Program-made: the position numbers and the translations under genes
The notes under the pieces: model-generated
The model's database searches: none
The model's input: the letters and a program-made list of their open reading frames with translations, nothing else
What the model was told of the DNA's origin: nothing
In this document: positions 1 through 6,430 of the stretch, piece by piece
Numbering within the stretch: position 1 is the first letter of the stretch
Layout: every line of letters begins with the position of its first letter
DNA from: Deltaproteobacteria bacterium
GTDB taxonomy: Bacteria > Desulfobacterota > GWC2-55-46
Direction of reading: 5' to 3'
Length of the DNA stretch: 33,298 nucleotides
Assembly (NCBI GenBank): GCA_016234855.1
Contig: JACRNO010000013.1
Location: forward strand, 1 to 33,298

Positions 1-206
1 GAACCGTTGAAGATGATATCCTGCATCTCCTTGCCGCGCAGATGCCTCGCGTTCTGCTCGCCGAGCACCCATCTGATGGCGTCAACGATATTGCTCTTGC
101 CGCAGCCGTTCGGCCCGACTATGGCCGAGGCCCCGGCTGCGAGGACGATATTCGTCTTCTCGACAAACGACTTGAACCCGTGTACGTATAACCGCTTAAT
201 CTTCAT
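1..206 (-). CDS. smc: Chromosome segregation ATPase SMC, N-terminal fragment (cut by window edge)
   Basis: This is the first 68 codons of an SMC protein; the rest lies beyond the left edge. SMC is the cytoplasmic condensin ATPase that organises and segregates the chromosome. The visible residues start MKIKRLYVHGFKSFVEKT, carry a Walker A motif GPNGCGKS at residues 31-38, and continue NIVDAIRWVLGEQ and LRGKEMQDIIF, all hallmarks of the SMC head rather than of RecN or Rad50. The ATG at 204-206 is preceded by a GAGG ribosome site about six bases upstream. The 229-bp gap to fic contains a 15-base dyad at 385-399. I see no clear promoter. The family call is very secure; completeness cannot be judged. 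Confidence 0.95.
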   Translation of the reverse strand, partial: MKIKRLYVHGFKSFVEKTNIVLAAGASAIVGPNGCGKSNIVDAIRWVLGEQNARHLRGKEMQDIIFNG

Positions 207-384
207 CTAAACCTCGTAACATCGGATATGGGAAACAGGGAGAAAAAGCCCCTGCAATCTCCTCACGCAAATACAGGCCGGATGCGTCTTGCGCCATAAA
301 AACAGACCGGCGAGTCCATAACTTTATCAAAAATCCTAACAGAGTTTTGCCAATGAGTAAAGCAAAATCATACCATTGAAAGTA

Positions 385-399
385 TGTCCATTATGGACA
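385..399. promoter_or_regulatory. 15-base perfect dyad between smc and fic
   Basis: TGTCCAT-T-ATGGACA is a perfect inverted repeat with 7-base arms around one base. It lies 37 bases beyond the fic stop and about 180 bases upstream of the smc start. The size and symmetry suit a repressor operator. No paired promoter is convincing, and with no T-run it is unlikely to be a terminator. Function is inferred only. Confidence 0.3.
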
Positions 400-435
400 G
401 GATACCATATATTGGGGGTTATGCAAGAAACCGCC

Positions 436-1563
436 TCAACTCGCGAATAAAGCGAGATACTCTGAAAAAACGAAGAACCGGTTGCGCCTGGCGCCTGTTA
501 TCTCCTTCAGAATACCAAGCTGTTGAAAATCATTTATTAACCTGTAGACCGAGGGATGTTTCAGGTCAAGCGTCTCTCCAATATCCTGAGCATCTACCAC
601 CGGAGTCGAATACAATTGTTTAAGCAGCGCATCTCCATGCTTGGCCCTTCTGCCGAGCGTTATAATTTTGGCCTCACATCTACTCCTTAAATCAATTATG
701 TTCTCAAGCGTCGCCTTTCCTTTTTTAGCGGTTTCAGCTATAGCGGTAAGAAAAAACCTTATCCATTGTTCTATATCGTTTGAACTTCTAACGACTGTCA
801 GAGAGTCGTAATACGCGCCTTTGTGCCTCTCAAAAAAATCCGAAACATACAACGTAGGCTTACTCAAAAAACCCTTTTCAACGAGATAAAGTGTAATGAG
901 CAGCCTGCCAATGCGCCCGTTGCCGTCGCAAAACGGATGTATCGTCTCAAACTGATAATGACTGATGGCATTCTTGATCAAGTGTGGCACATCCAAATTC
1001 TCATTATGCCAAAATTTCTCAAGATCACTCAGCAATACAGGCAACTCTGTATGATGAGGCGGTATGAAGTATGCGTCACGCAGGCTCGACCCGCCAATCC
1101 AGTTCTGCGAAGTCCTGACCTCCCCCGGCATCTTTTCCCTGCCCCTTGCGCCATCAAGCAACATATGATGAGCATCCCGCAATAATCTCATTGATAAGGG
1201 CAAGGTTTTAAGACATTCAATTGCTTGGTTCATGGCCTTTGTGTAGTTCTGCACCTCAATCCAGTCATCCTTCTTTTCAGGCTTGACTTCGGATTCAGGA
1301 AGCACCGCCTCGTCAATCCCGGTCTTGGTGCCTTCAATCCTGCTTGAAGCGGTTGCTTCCTTTTTAACGTGCATCTGTATAAAAAAATCAACATCAGGCA
1401 CAAGCTTTGAATATGCATTCAGCTCACCCAGATTCCTTGTAGCCTCTTCCAGCAAGACATCAATTTTTCTATCGCTCCATTTAAACGGGACATTTACCGC
1501 AGATGGAAGAAAACTCTTATATTCATCCTGCTGTCTAAACACACCGGCCTTAAAGGAAGTCAT
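436..1563 (-). CDS. Fic-domain AMP/nucleotidyl transferase with inhibitory motif and C-terminal winged helix
   Basis: Fic enzymes transfer AMP (or another phosphate-containing group) from a nucleotide to hydroxyl side chains of target proteins. The 375-residue protein has the full catalytic loop [12 protein letters not shown] at residues 209-220, including the essential His. An inhibitory-helix motif SSRIEGT lies at 73-79, which places it in the class with an N-terminal autoinhibitory glutamate. The last roughly 75 residues look like a winged helix-turn-helix, as in the large Fic/DUF4172-like group. The ATG is preceded by AAGGAGAT. Base composition is strongly AT-rich: I count 20 G+C of 60 at 721-780, against 45 of 60 at 3481-3540 in pyrD. 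It therefore looks horizontally acquired. No separate antitoxin gene is present. The target is unknown. Confidence 0.93.
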   Translation of the reverse strand: MTSFKAGVFRQQDEYKSFLPSAVNVPFKWSDRKIDVLLEEATRNLGELNAYSKLVPDVDFFIQMHVKKEATASSRIEGTKTGIDEAVLPESEVKPEKKDDWIEVQNYTKAMNQAIECLKTLPLSMRLLRDAHHMLLDGARGREKMPGEVRTSQNWIGGSSLRDAYFIPPHHTELPVLLSDLEKFWHNENLDVPHLIKNAISHYQFETIHPFCDGNGRIGRLLITLYLVEKGFLSKPTLYVSDFFERHKGAYYDSLTVVRSSNDIEQWIRFFLTAIAETAKKGKATLENIIDLRSRCEAKIITLGRRAKHGDALLKQLYSTPVVDAQDIGETLDLKHPSVYRLINDFQQLGILKEITGARRNRFFVFSEYLALFAS

Positions 1564-1635
1564 ATATCTCCTTCTTCCAAAAAAGTTATTCGTAAGAGAT
1601 AGCGATAATAATCATGGTAGCTACACTACGCAGAA

Positions 1636-1669
1636 AAACGGTACATATAGATATTCATATGTACCGTTT
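1636..1669. promoter_or_regulatory. Operator-like inverted repeat over the fic transcription start
   Basis: The arms AAACGGTACATAT (1636-1648) and ATATGTACCGTTT (1657-1669) are perfect 13-bp inverted repeats separated by 8 bp. They span the -10 box and the expected start of transcription. Further half-sites lie upstream: CCGTACATA around 1679-1687 within the promoter spacer, and ATATGTA at 1698-1704 just past the -35 box. This arrangement is typical of a repressor site. The binding protein is unknown; the C-terminal winged helix of the Fic protein is one candidate. Confidence 0.6.
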
Positions 1670-1694
1670 ATAGCATATTCCGTACATAAGTCAA
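1667..1694 (-). promoter_or_regulatory. Sigma-70 promoter of fic
   Basis: On the minus strand a -35 box TTGACT (1689-1694) is followed after 16 bases by a -10 box TATAAA (1667-1672). Transcription would begin near 1660, leaving a leader of about 95 bases before the fic ATG at 1563. The -10 box overlaps one arm of the 13-bp inverted repeat described separately. This is the best-matching promoter I found in the window, but it is untested. Confidence 0.7.
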
Positions 1695-1730
1695 TCCATA
1701 TGTATCTCTAATTTAGAACAAGCGGCCTAA

Positions 1731-1862
1731 GGAATCTCTGATTTATTCTGTAATTTTGAGCGCAACAAGAAATATTGTGTTAATAATAATCAACCAGTTA
1801 CAAAATTCCTCGGACATCTCGATCTCTCGGAATACAACAAGACGTAATTAATCAGAGCTTCC
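1731..1862. mobile_element. IS relic or MITE with imperfect terminal inverted repeats
   Basis: The ends GGAATCTCTGATTTATTCTG (1731-1750) and, read from the other side, GGAAGCTCTGATTAATTACG (1843-1862) match at 16 of 20 positions. Inside, a plus-strand open frame without its own start runs from about 1731 to a TAA at 1848-1850 and ends VTKFLGHLDLSEYNKT, just before the right repeat. A coding frame that stops beside the right inverted repeat is the usual layout of a transposase 3' end, so I read this as a 132-bp remnant of an insertion sequence. I cannot assign a family. Confidence 0.45.
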
Positions 1863-1901
1863 ATACATAATATAAGCAACCTTTAAGGCCTGTCAACCAC
1901 A

Positions 1902-1926
1902 CTTCCGCCGGCAAAACTGGCGGAAG
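1902..1926. repeat. Inverted repeat overlapping the 3' end of selC
   Basis: CTTCCGCC (1902-1909) and GGCGGAAG (1919-1926) form a perfect 8-bp inverted repeat. The second arm is the 3' acceptor strand and part of the CCA end of the tRNA. In the precursor RNA the trailer could pair with the mature 3' end. No T-run follows, so a simple terminator is not evident. Confidence 0.55.
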
Positions 1927-2012
1927 GGTGAGGGAGTCGAACCCCCCTGTGCCCGCAAGCGAGTACGACCGGTTTTGAAGACCGGCAGGGCCACCGGGCC
2001 CTGTCCCCTTCC
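1918..2012 (-). tRNA. selC: tRNA-Sec (anticodon UCA)
   Basis: The 95-base gene begins GGAAGGGG and ends with a genome-encoded GCCA. The anticodon arm is CCGGT-CTTCAAA-ACCGG, giving anticodon TCA, which reads UGA. The D stem is six base pairs (CAGGGC with GCCCTG), the variable arm is long, and the T arm carries TTCGACT. These are the diagnostic traits of bacterial selenocysteine tRNA, and together they exclude a serine tRNA. The eighth acceptor pair looks mismatched (G-A). It implies SelA, SelB and SelD elsewhere in the genome; none is in this window and no gene here shows an in-frame TGA selenocysteine codon. Confidence 0.95.
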
Positions 2013-2097
2013 ATATTAGACTGAGTTGCATGGCGTCGCCTTGTGCGGCGCAGGGCTTCAGCCCTGAAGAAATAGCATACAAAACTCGAACATAGAG

Positions 2098-2403
2098 AGA
2101 CCCCTGAAAAAGATGGTATTTTTGTCATTCTGAGCATAGCGAAGAATCTCAGGCCTTCGGTAAATCAACAAGTAAGAGATGTAAATTATCCGCAAAGGAC
2201 AGCGTATAATTTACAAGCAAGGAATATGTCATTTGTATTCGCACGCTCATCCCGCGAAAAAACTGCGGGATGAAGCGCGCTGTCCTTGACTTCGTCGCTT
2301 GTGCGCTAACGTTGTGTCGTGTGCGCTAACGTTATGTCTTTAGCGCCTTTAGCGCCAAAAGCGCTCCTCAGAATGACAGATAAAAGGGGTTTTTCAGAGG
2401 TCT
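2098..2403. repeat. 306-bp segment bounded by 37-bp imperfect inverted repeats
   Basis: The left end (2098-2134) starts AGACCCCTGAAAAA and ends GTCATTCTGAG. The right end (2367-2403), read on the other strand, starts AGACCTCTGAAAAA and ends GTCATTCTGAG. The two ends are equal in length, with mismatches concentrated in the middle. The inner GTCATTCTGAG...GAAGAATCT type motif is a sequence widely seen between genes in several phyla. I see no clear target-site duplication and no transposase. Confidence 0.55.
2298..2357 (+). repeat. GTGCGCTAACGTTATGT repeat, two tandem units
   Basis: TGTGCGCTAACGTTGTGT (first unit, from 2298) is followed at once by TGTGCGCTAACGTTATGT (second unit), then TTTAGCGCC twice. 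Further copies of the same roughly 40-bp unit are at 2448-2487, 2618-2650 (inverted) and 2707-2746. Confidence 0.7.
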
Positions 2404-2447
2404 CAGAGCGAGCGTACATGACTCTGTGAGGACTCCTGACAAATCCC

Positions 2448-2487
2448 ACTTGTGCGCTAACATTATGTATTTAGCGCCTTTTTCAAA
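2448..2487 (+). repeat. GTGCGCTAACGTTATGT-type repeat, third unit
   Basis: CTTGTGCGCTAACATTATGT followed by ATTTAGCGCCTTTTTCAAAG. It differs from the fourth plus-oriented unit at 2707-2746 at only a few positions. Confidence 0.7.
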
Positions 2488-2617
2488 GAGACCTTTGTAT
2501 AAGTCGTATAAAAAAGAGCGTTTGGCATTTCGAGGAACGCTCTTGTGACGAGAAATCTCGTAACTTGTTGATTTAGCAAAGGGCTGAGATTTCTCCCCAT
2601 TCGCTGCGCTCATGGCT

Positions 2618-2650
2618 AAAGGCGCCAAAAGCATAACGTTAGCGCACAAG
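2618..2650 (-). repeat. GTGCGCTAACGTTATG-type repeat, inverted unit
   Basis: Read on the minus strand this is CTTGTGCGCTAACGTTATGC followed by TTTTGGCGCC. It is the inverted copy of the family and could pair with any of the direct copies in RNA. Confidence 0.7.
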
Positions 2651-2706
2651 GCTCACGCGTTAGGAATGACTGTTGTGTCCTTTATTTTTTACTTATGCAA
2701 TGGTCT

Positions 2707-2746
2707 CTTGTGCGCTAACGTTATGTATCTGGCGCCTTTTTCAAAG
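2707..2746 (+). repeat. GTGCGCTAACGTTATGT-type repeat, last unit
   Basis: CTTGTGCGCTAACGTTATGT followed by ATCTGGCGCCTTTTTCAAAG. It ends about 20 bases from the pyrD stop codon. Confidence 0.7.
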
Positions 2747-2766
2747 GGGGAAGTTCAAGCCCTGAG

Positions 2767-3690
2767 CTACCTGCCAACGGCCCCGACCAAAGCCGCCACA
2801 CTCGTCTTGTGGCGCGTTACATACTCGTTGATGCCTTCGGCCACCTTTACTGCGGCGTCCGGGTCGATGAAGCTCGCGGTGCCCACCTGAACGGCAGTCG
2901 CGCCCGCAAGTATGAATTCCATCGCGTCCGTCCCGGTCGTTATGCCGCCTATGCCGATGAGCGGGGTCTTTGCAACGCTCGCCGCCTCCCAGACCATGCG
3001 CACGGCTATGGGCCTTATGGCAGGGCCTGATAGCCCGCCTATCCTGTTGGCAATGGCCGGGCGTCTGCGCTCGGTGTCTATGACCATGCCGGTGATGGTG
3101 TTGATGAGTGAGATCGCATCCGTGCCAGCGTCCTCGACCGCCCTGACCATCACCCTTATGTCAGTTACGTTCGGCGAGAGCTTTGTGATGACCGGCAGGC
3201 GCGTAGAAGCGCGCACGGCAGAGACGACCTTGTACGCCGATGCCGGATCCGTGCCGAATACCATGCCGCCCGCCTTCACGTTCGGGCACGATATGTTGAC
3301 CTCAAGCCCGGCAACGCCCTGCGCACTGTCGAGCCGCTTTGCGACCTCGGCATAATCCGAGACCGTCTCGCCGAATATATTGGCGATAACCGGGGTCTTG
3401 ACGTCTTTCAATAACGGGAGCTTCTCGTTGATAAAACAATCGACCCCGACGTTTTGAAGGCCTATGGCGTTGAGCATGCCGCACGGCGTCTCAACGATAC
3501 GCGGCCCGGGGTTGCCCGGACGCGGCCTCAGAGAGAGCCCCTTGACGATGACCGCGCCGATGGCGTCAAGACGGGTATACGGCTTGAACTCGAGGCCGTA
3601 GCCGAATGTGCCGGAAGCCGTCATGACAGGGTTCTTCATCCTGATGCCGGCTATCTCTACCGCAAGCGCGTTAACTGAAATCTCCTTCAA
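2767..3690 (-). CDS. pyrD: Dihydroorotate dehydrogenase, class 1B catalytic subunit
   Basis: Oxidises dihydroorotate to orotate, the fourth step of pyrimidine synthesis, in the cytoplasm. The 307-residue length is usual for the family. Residues 17-31 (RMKNPVMTASGTFGY) form the FMN-binding start of the barrel. NISCPN at 132-137 has Cys135 as the catalytic base, which marks the class 1B (NAD-linked) type rather than the quinone-linked type with Ser. INTITGM and GIGGI further on are FMN/phosphate-binding segments. The ATG overlaps the pyrK stop by four bases (ATGA), so the two subunits are almost certainly translationally coupled. The stop is followed by the repeat-rich spacer. Identification is secure. 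Confidence 0.97.
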   Translation of the reverse strand: MKEISVNALAVEIAGIRMKNPVMTASGTFGYGLEFKPYTRLDAIGAVIVKGLSLRPRPGNPGPRIVETPCGMLNAIGLQNVGVDCFINEKLPLLKDVKTPVIANIFGETVSDYAEVAKRLDSAQGVAGLEVNISCPNVKAGGMVFGTDPASAYKVVSAVRASTRLPVITKLSPNVTDIRVMVRAVEDAGTDAISLINTITGMVIDTERRRPAIANRIGGLSGPAIRPIAVRMVWEAASVAKTPLIGIGGITTGTDAMEFILAGATAVQVGTASFIDPDAAVKVAEGINEYVTRHKTSVAALVGAVGR

Positions 3691-4463
3691 AAGGCCTCCC
3701 AGTCTATTTCCTTGCTCTCGAATACCGGCCCGTCCGAGCAGACCATCTTATAGAGCTTATTCTCCGCATCGGCATGAGCGCCGCCCTTTACTGCGCACCC
3801 GAGGCAGACGCCTATGCCGCAGGCCATGGAGCGCTCAAGCGAAACATAACACTGGGTCCCGCTACCCGCGGCCATGGCTGCCACGGCCTTGAGCATGGGG
3901 GCCGGGCCGCAGGCATAGACCACCGCGTCCCGCGTCAGTTCCTCCTTGAGAAGCTCGGTCACGTACCCCTTAACGCCCAGGCTGCCGTCTTCAGTGGCGT
4001 GCCTGACCGGACATCCGAGTTCCTTGAAGTCCCCGGCCACCGAGGCCTGGGCCGCATCACGCGTCCCGTAAAGGAGCACAGCGCCCCTGACCTCGTGAGC
4101 AAACGGATATAACGGGACTATGCCCATGCCGCCGGCCACCATGACCACCCTCGCGCCTTTAGGCGGCATGGTAAAACCGTTGCCGAGCGGGCCGAGCACG
4201 CCGAGCCGTTCGCCCGGTCTCTTGAGCGAGAGTATGCGCGTGCCCTTGCCAACGACCTGATAGAGAAGCTCCACGCCATTGCCCCCGGACATAACCCTGT
4301 ATATGCCGAAAGGCCTTCTGAGGAGCGGGTCAAGACCGTCCGAGACGCGAAGCATCACGAACTGGCCGGGCTTGAAAGCAAGCGGCCTCCAATCAAGCCC
4401 GAGCAGGAAATACCCCGGGCCGACCTCTTTATTATATATTATCCCTGCGTCAAGGTTTTCCAT
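3687..4463 (-). CDS. pyrK: Dihydroorotate dehydrogenase electron-transfer subunit
   Basis: The FAD and [2Fe-2S] subunit that passes electrons from PyrD to NAD. It has 258 residues. RRPFGIY at 49-55 binds FAD, GPLGNGF lies at 91-97, and GGMGI at 111-115 is the nucleotide-binding turn. The C-terminal cluster ligands are Cys215, Cys220, Cys223 and Cys242 (CGIGVCLGC then MVCSDGP). It is the middle gene of rimI-pyrK-pyrD: 19 bp after rimI and overlapping pyrD by four bases. The combination of pyrK and a Cys-type pyrD confirms the heterotetrameric 1B enzyme. Confidence 0.96.
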   Translation of the reverse strand: MENLDAGIIYNKEVGPGYFLLGLDWRPLAFKPGQFVMLRVSDGLDPLLRRPFGIYRVMSGGNGVELLYQVVGKGTRILSLKRPGERLGVLGPLGNGFTMPPKGARVVMVAGGMGIVPLYPFAHEVRGAVLLYGTRDAAQASVAGDFKELGCPVRHATEDGSLGVKGYVTELLKEELTRDAVVYACGPAPMLKAVAAMAAGSGTQCYVSLERSMACGIGVCLGCAVKGGAHADAENKLYKMVCSDGPVFESKEIDWEAF

Positions 4464-4482
4464 CTCTCACATATCCGGCGTC

Positions 4483-4962
4483 TTATAGGTCCAGCACCAT
4501 CACTATGGCATCCTCGTCGCCGTAGTACTTCTTGCGCTCGAAAGACTCCTTGAACCCGTAAAGCCTGTAGAGGGCGCGGGCGGCCTCGTTAGAGCGCCTG
4601 ACCTCGAGGAAGACCTCGTAGACGAGGAGCCTCTTCATCTCCTCTATCGCGGCGTCAAGGAGCGTCTTTGCAATACCCTGCCTTCTGTAATCCGGATGCA
4701 CGGCGATATTGAGTATGTGCGCCTCGCCGTATACGACCCAGAATATCATATACCCCGCGATGACCGGCGCGCCGTCGCGCATGACCTTGAGCGTATATGC
4801 GGACGAGACCGGATTGCGCAGCTCTCCGTCAAACATCGTCCACGTCCAGGGCGTAGGGAATGACTGCTGCTCGATCCGCAAGACCTCGTCTATGTCCGAG
4901 TCGGTCATGGGGTGAATGGTATAGGCTGGGAGGGTTTTATCTTTCGTTGGCAACGCTTCCAC
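4483..4962 (-). CDS. rimI: Ribosomal protein S18 alanine N-acetyltransferase (RimI)
   Basis: A GNAT-fold protein of 159 residues. The acetyl-CoA loop is RRQGIA at 93-98 in VHPDYRRQGIAKTLL, and LEVRRSNEAARALYRLYGF at 119-137 followed by YY at 146-147 is the RimI signature. Known RimI acetylates the N-terminal Ala of ribosomal protein S18. I use a GTG start at 4960-4962; an ATG at 4906-4908 (giving MTDSDIDE) is possible but would remove the first beta strand, and neither has a strong ribosome site. It heads a tight operon with pyrK and pyrD, a pairing without an obvious metabolic link. A general N-acetyltransferase role cannot be excluded. Confidence 0.85.
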   Translation of the reverse strand: MEALPTKDKTLPAYTIHPMTDSDIDEVLRIEQQSFPTPWTWTMFDGELRNPVSSAYTLKVMRDGAPVIAGYMIFWVVYGEAHILNIAVHPDYRRQGIAKTLLDAAIEEMKRLLVYEVFLEVRRSNEAARALYRLYGFKESFERKKYYGDEDAIVMVLDL

Positions 4963-5020
4963 CTGTTGCGCGCTGCAAGCGGCCCGCGTCTTGTCGCGGC
5001 AAGGGATTCAAGACCGTATG

Positions 5021-5168
5021 GCAGGCTGCTGTTTGGCAGTTCGCCAAAGGCGAACCTTTAAATGGAAACTACCTTACCAACAAGAGCGTAGCTCTTCAAA
5101 AGTCCATCTGCTTCGTTGTCCGACCCACGCCACCTGGCGTGGGTCTATGGAGCTTTTTGAGCAGCCTG
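5021..5168. repeat. Palindromic element, degenerate copy of the CAGGCTGCTG family
   Basis: Left end GCAGGCTGCTG (5021-5031) and right end TTTTGAGCAGCCTG (5155-5168) are inverted copies. Inside is a hairpin CCCACGCC-ACCT-GGCGTGGG followed by TCTATGG (5124-5150), which closely matches the core of the element at 16683-16891. It fills most of the 295-bp space between the methyltransferase and rimI. Confidence 0.55.
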
Positions 5169-5257
5169 AACAAATTTTGAGTCTTTCAGCAACATAATGA
5201 ACAACCTTTGTTCAATCCGAGGCCAAGGCCCTGCCAACAGGCCCAAGCTCGCGCCCC

Positions 5258-5923
5258 TTACTTGATATTTTTTGCGAAGAGGATATGCCAGAAGTCGAGT
5301 TTCTTGAGCATGTACTTCTTCTCGACCCTGAGCCCCGAGCGGCTGATGAATTCGTTCAGGCACAGGTCCGACCTCCAGCCGATGCGCTTGCACACCGGGT
5401 TGATTATCTTCTCCACGGCCTCGACGACCCTGTTGCGGCTCTTGAAGTGATTTACTATCACGACCTGGCCGTTCTTCTTGCACACGCGCCTGACCTCCTC
5501 CATCAGCCTGTAAGGGTCGGGCACGACGCTCACCACGTGAGAGATAAAAACGGTGTCGAAGGTGTCGTCCTGAAAGGCCGTGCTCATGGCGTCCATGCTG
5601 AGGAGTTTTATGTTGTCGAGATTGTTGTCCCGTATCTTCTCCCTGGCCTGTCTCAGCATCTCCGGCGACAGGTCGATGCCTATGATGCTGCAGTGCTTGG
5701 GGAAGGCCAGGAAGGACAATCCCGTGCCCACGCCCACGTCGAGGATGCGGTCGCCCGGCTTTATGTCCATATACGTTATAGCGTGCTTTATCCTCGGATA
5801 AAAGAACCTCTTGAAAAGAGTGTCGTAGACGTTCGAGTATCCGGCATATATCTTCTTTATGCTCTCGATTTCCAATTGAATCCCGCTCTCGTCGTAAGGT
5901 TTATAGTCTCTTAGTGTAAACAA
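5258..5923 (-). CDS. PmtA-like SAM-dependent methyltransferase
   Basis: A 221-residue class I methyltransferase. The SAM motif LDVGVGTG is at 61-68, followed by IGIDLS at 81-86 and an N-terminal segment YSNVYDTLFKRFFYPRIKHAI at about 29-49. That combination recalls bacterial phosphatidylethanolamine N-methyltransferases of the Rhodobacter PmtA type, which make phosphatidylcholine at the membrane. I am confident of the fold and less so of the substrate. The start is TTG at 5921-5923, preceded by AGGAGA eight bases upstream, and the gene overlaps the end of the GNAT gene by 23 bp. It is the last gene of the polyamine-type run, so a polyamine or conjugate substrate is an alternative to lipid. 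Confidence 0.75.
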   Translation of the reverse strand: MFTLRDYKPYDESGIQLEIESIKKIYAGYSNVYDTLFKRFFYPRIKHAITYMDIKPGDRILDVGVGTGLSFLAFPKHCSIIGIDLSPEMLRQAREKIRDNNLDNIKLLSMDAMSTAFQDDTFDTVFISHVVSVVPDPYRLMEEVRRVCKKNGQVVIVNHFKSRNRVVEAVEKIINPVCKRIGWRSDLCLNEFISRSGLRVEKKYMLKKLDFWHILFAKNIK

Positions 5924-6416
5924 TGAGGTCGTCTCCTGATTTGTAAAACTCCTTTACCCTGGCCTCTTCCGTAAAGCCGCAGCCAAGGTAAAAACGACGG
6001 GTCGATTCATATTCGGGAAGCCCGGAGGTCTCGGCCACGATAAGCCTTGCGCCGAGCCTTGCAAGCCTGCCTTCAACCTCTTGCACAAGCAGCCTGCCAA
6101 CGCCGTAACGCCGCATCAACGGCGCGACGATTATCCAGTAAAGGTCGTACGTGCCGGAGGCCAGGGGCCTTGGGCCGTAACACGCGTAACCCGCGACCAT
6201 GCCGTCAGCGTCGAGCGCCGCGATAAAACCGTAGTCGCGCTGGTCCGCGTCGTTGAGGTATATGTCAAGGAGCTCGGCTGCGCAGGCCTCTTCGTCAGAG
6301 GTCAGGTTGCCCGCTGACTTTATGACCGCGCGGATGGCGTCCGAGTCCGCCGCATCCACGTCTCTTACGCGCAAGACCGGCGCATGAGCGCCGGCCGCCC
6401 CGTCTCCGGCAGGCAT
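5901..6416 (-). CDS. GNAT-family N-acetyltransferase
   Basis: A cytoplasmic acyl-CoA N-acyltransferase of 171 residues. Residues 14-34 (VLRVRDVDAADSDAIRAVI) form the first strand and helix. WIIVAP followed by RRYGVGRLL at 102-110 is the acetyl-CoA pyrophosphate loop, and STRRFYLGCGF at 138-148 is the usual C-terminal helix and strand. The ATG at 6414-6416 has GGAG/AGGA just upstream. It starts 14 bp after the second ATP-grasp gene and overlaps the methyltransferase. Position suggests it acts on the same small molecule as the ATP-grasp enzymes, for example an amine or amino-acid conjugate. This is inference; the substrate is not visible. Confidence 0.85.
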   Translation of the reverse strand: MPAGDGAAGAHAPVLRVRDVDAADSDAIRAVIKSAGNLTSDEEACAAELLDIYLNDADQRDYGFIAALDADGMVAGYACYGPRPLASGTYDLYWIIVAPLMRRYGVGRLLVQEVEGRLARLGARLIVAETSGLPEYESTRRFYLGCGFTEEARVKEFYKSGDDLIVYTKRL

Positions 6417-6430
6417 ATCCTGCTCCGTCT

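Larger units (their letters stand above)
2013..2766. other. 754-bp gene-free, repeat-rich spacer between selC and pyrD
   Basis: I find no credible gene here. The stretch holds: a palindromic unit with CAGGGCTTCAGCCCTG at about 2051-2066; a roughly 300-bp segment bounded by 37-bp inverted repeats (2098-2403); five copies of a GTGCGCTAACGTTATGT-type repeat, listed separately; an imperfect inverted pair TGTAAATTAT / ATAATTTACA near 2178-2214; and a hairpin of AAGAGCGTT with AACGCTCTT at 2514-2544. Open frames across the region are short and are built from the repeats themselves. Confidence 0.7.

Noticed and set aside
384-623. A 79-codon plus-strand frame starting at the smc-fic dyad
   Set aside because: It mostly overlaps the fic 3' end in antisense and resembles no family; no ribosome site is evident.
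1895-2012. attL/attR duplication of the selC 3' end marking a genomic island
   Set aside because: Only an inverted partial copy (1902-1909) is seen next to the gene; I found no direct copy within the window.
2298-2746. CRISPR array
   Set aside because: Repeat spacing is irregular, one copy is inverted, units are imperfect, and no cas gene is present.
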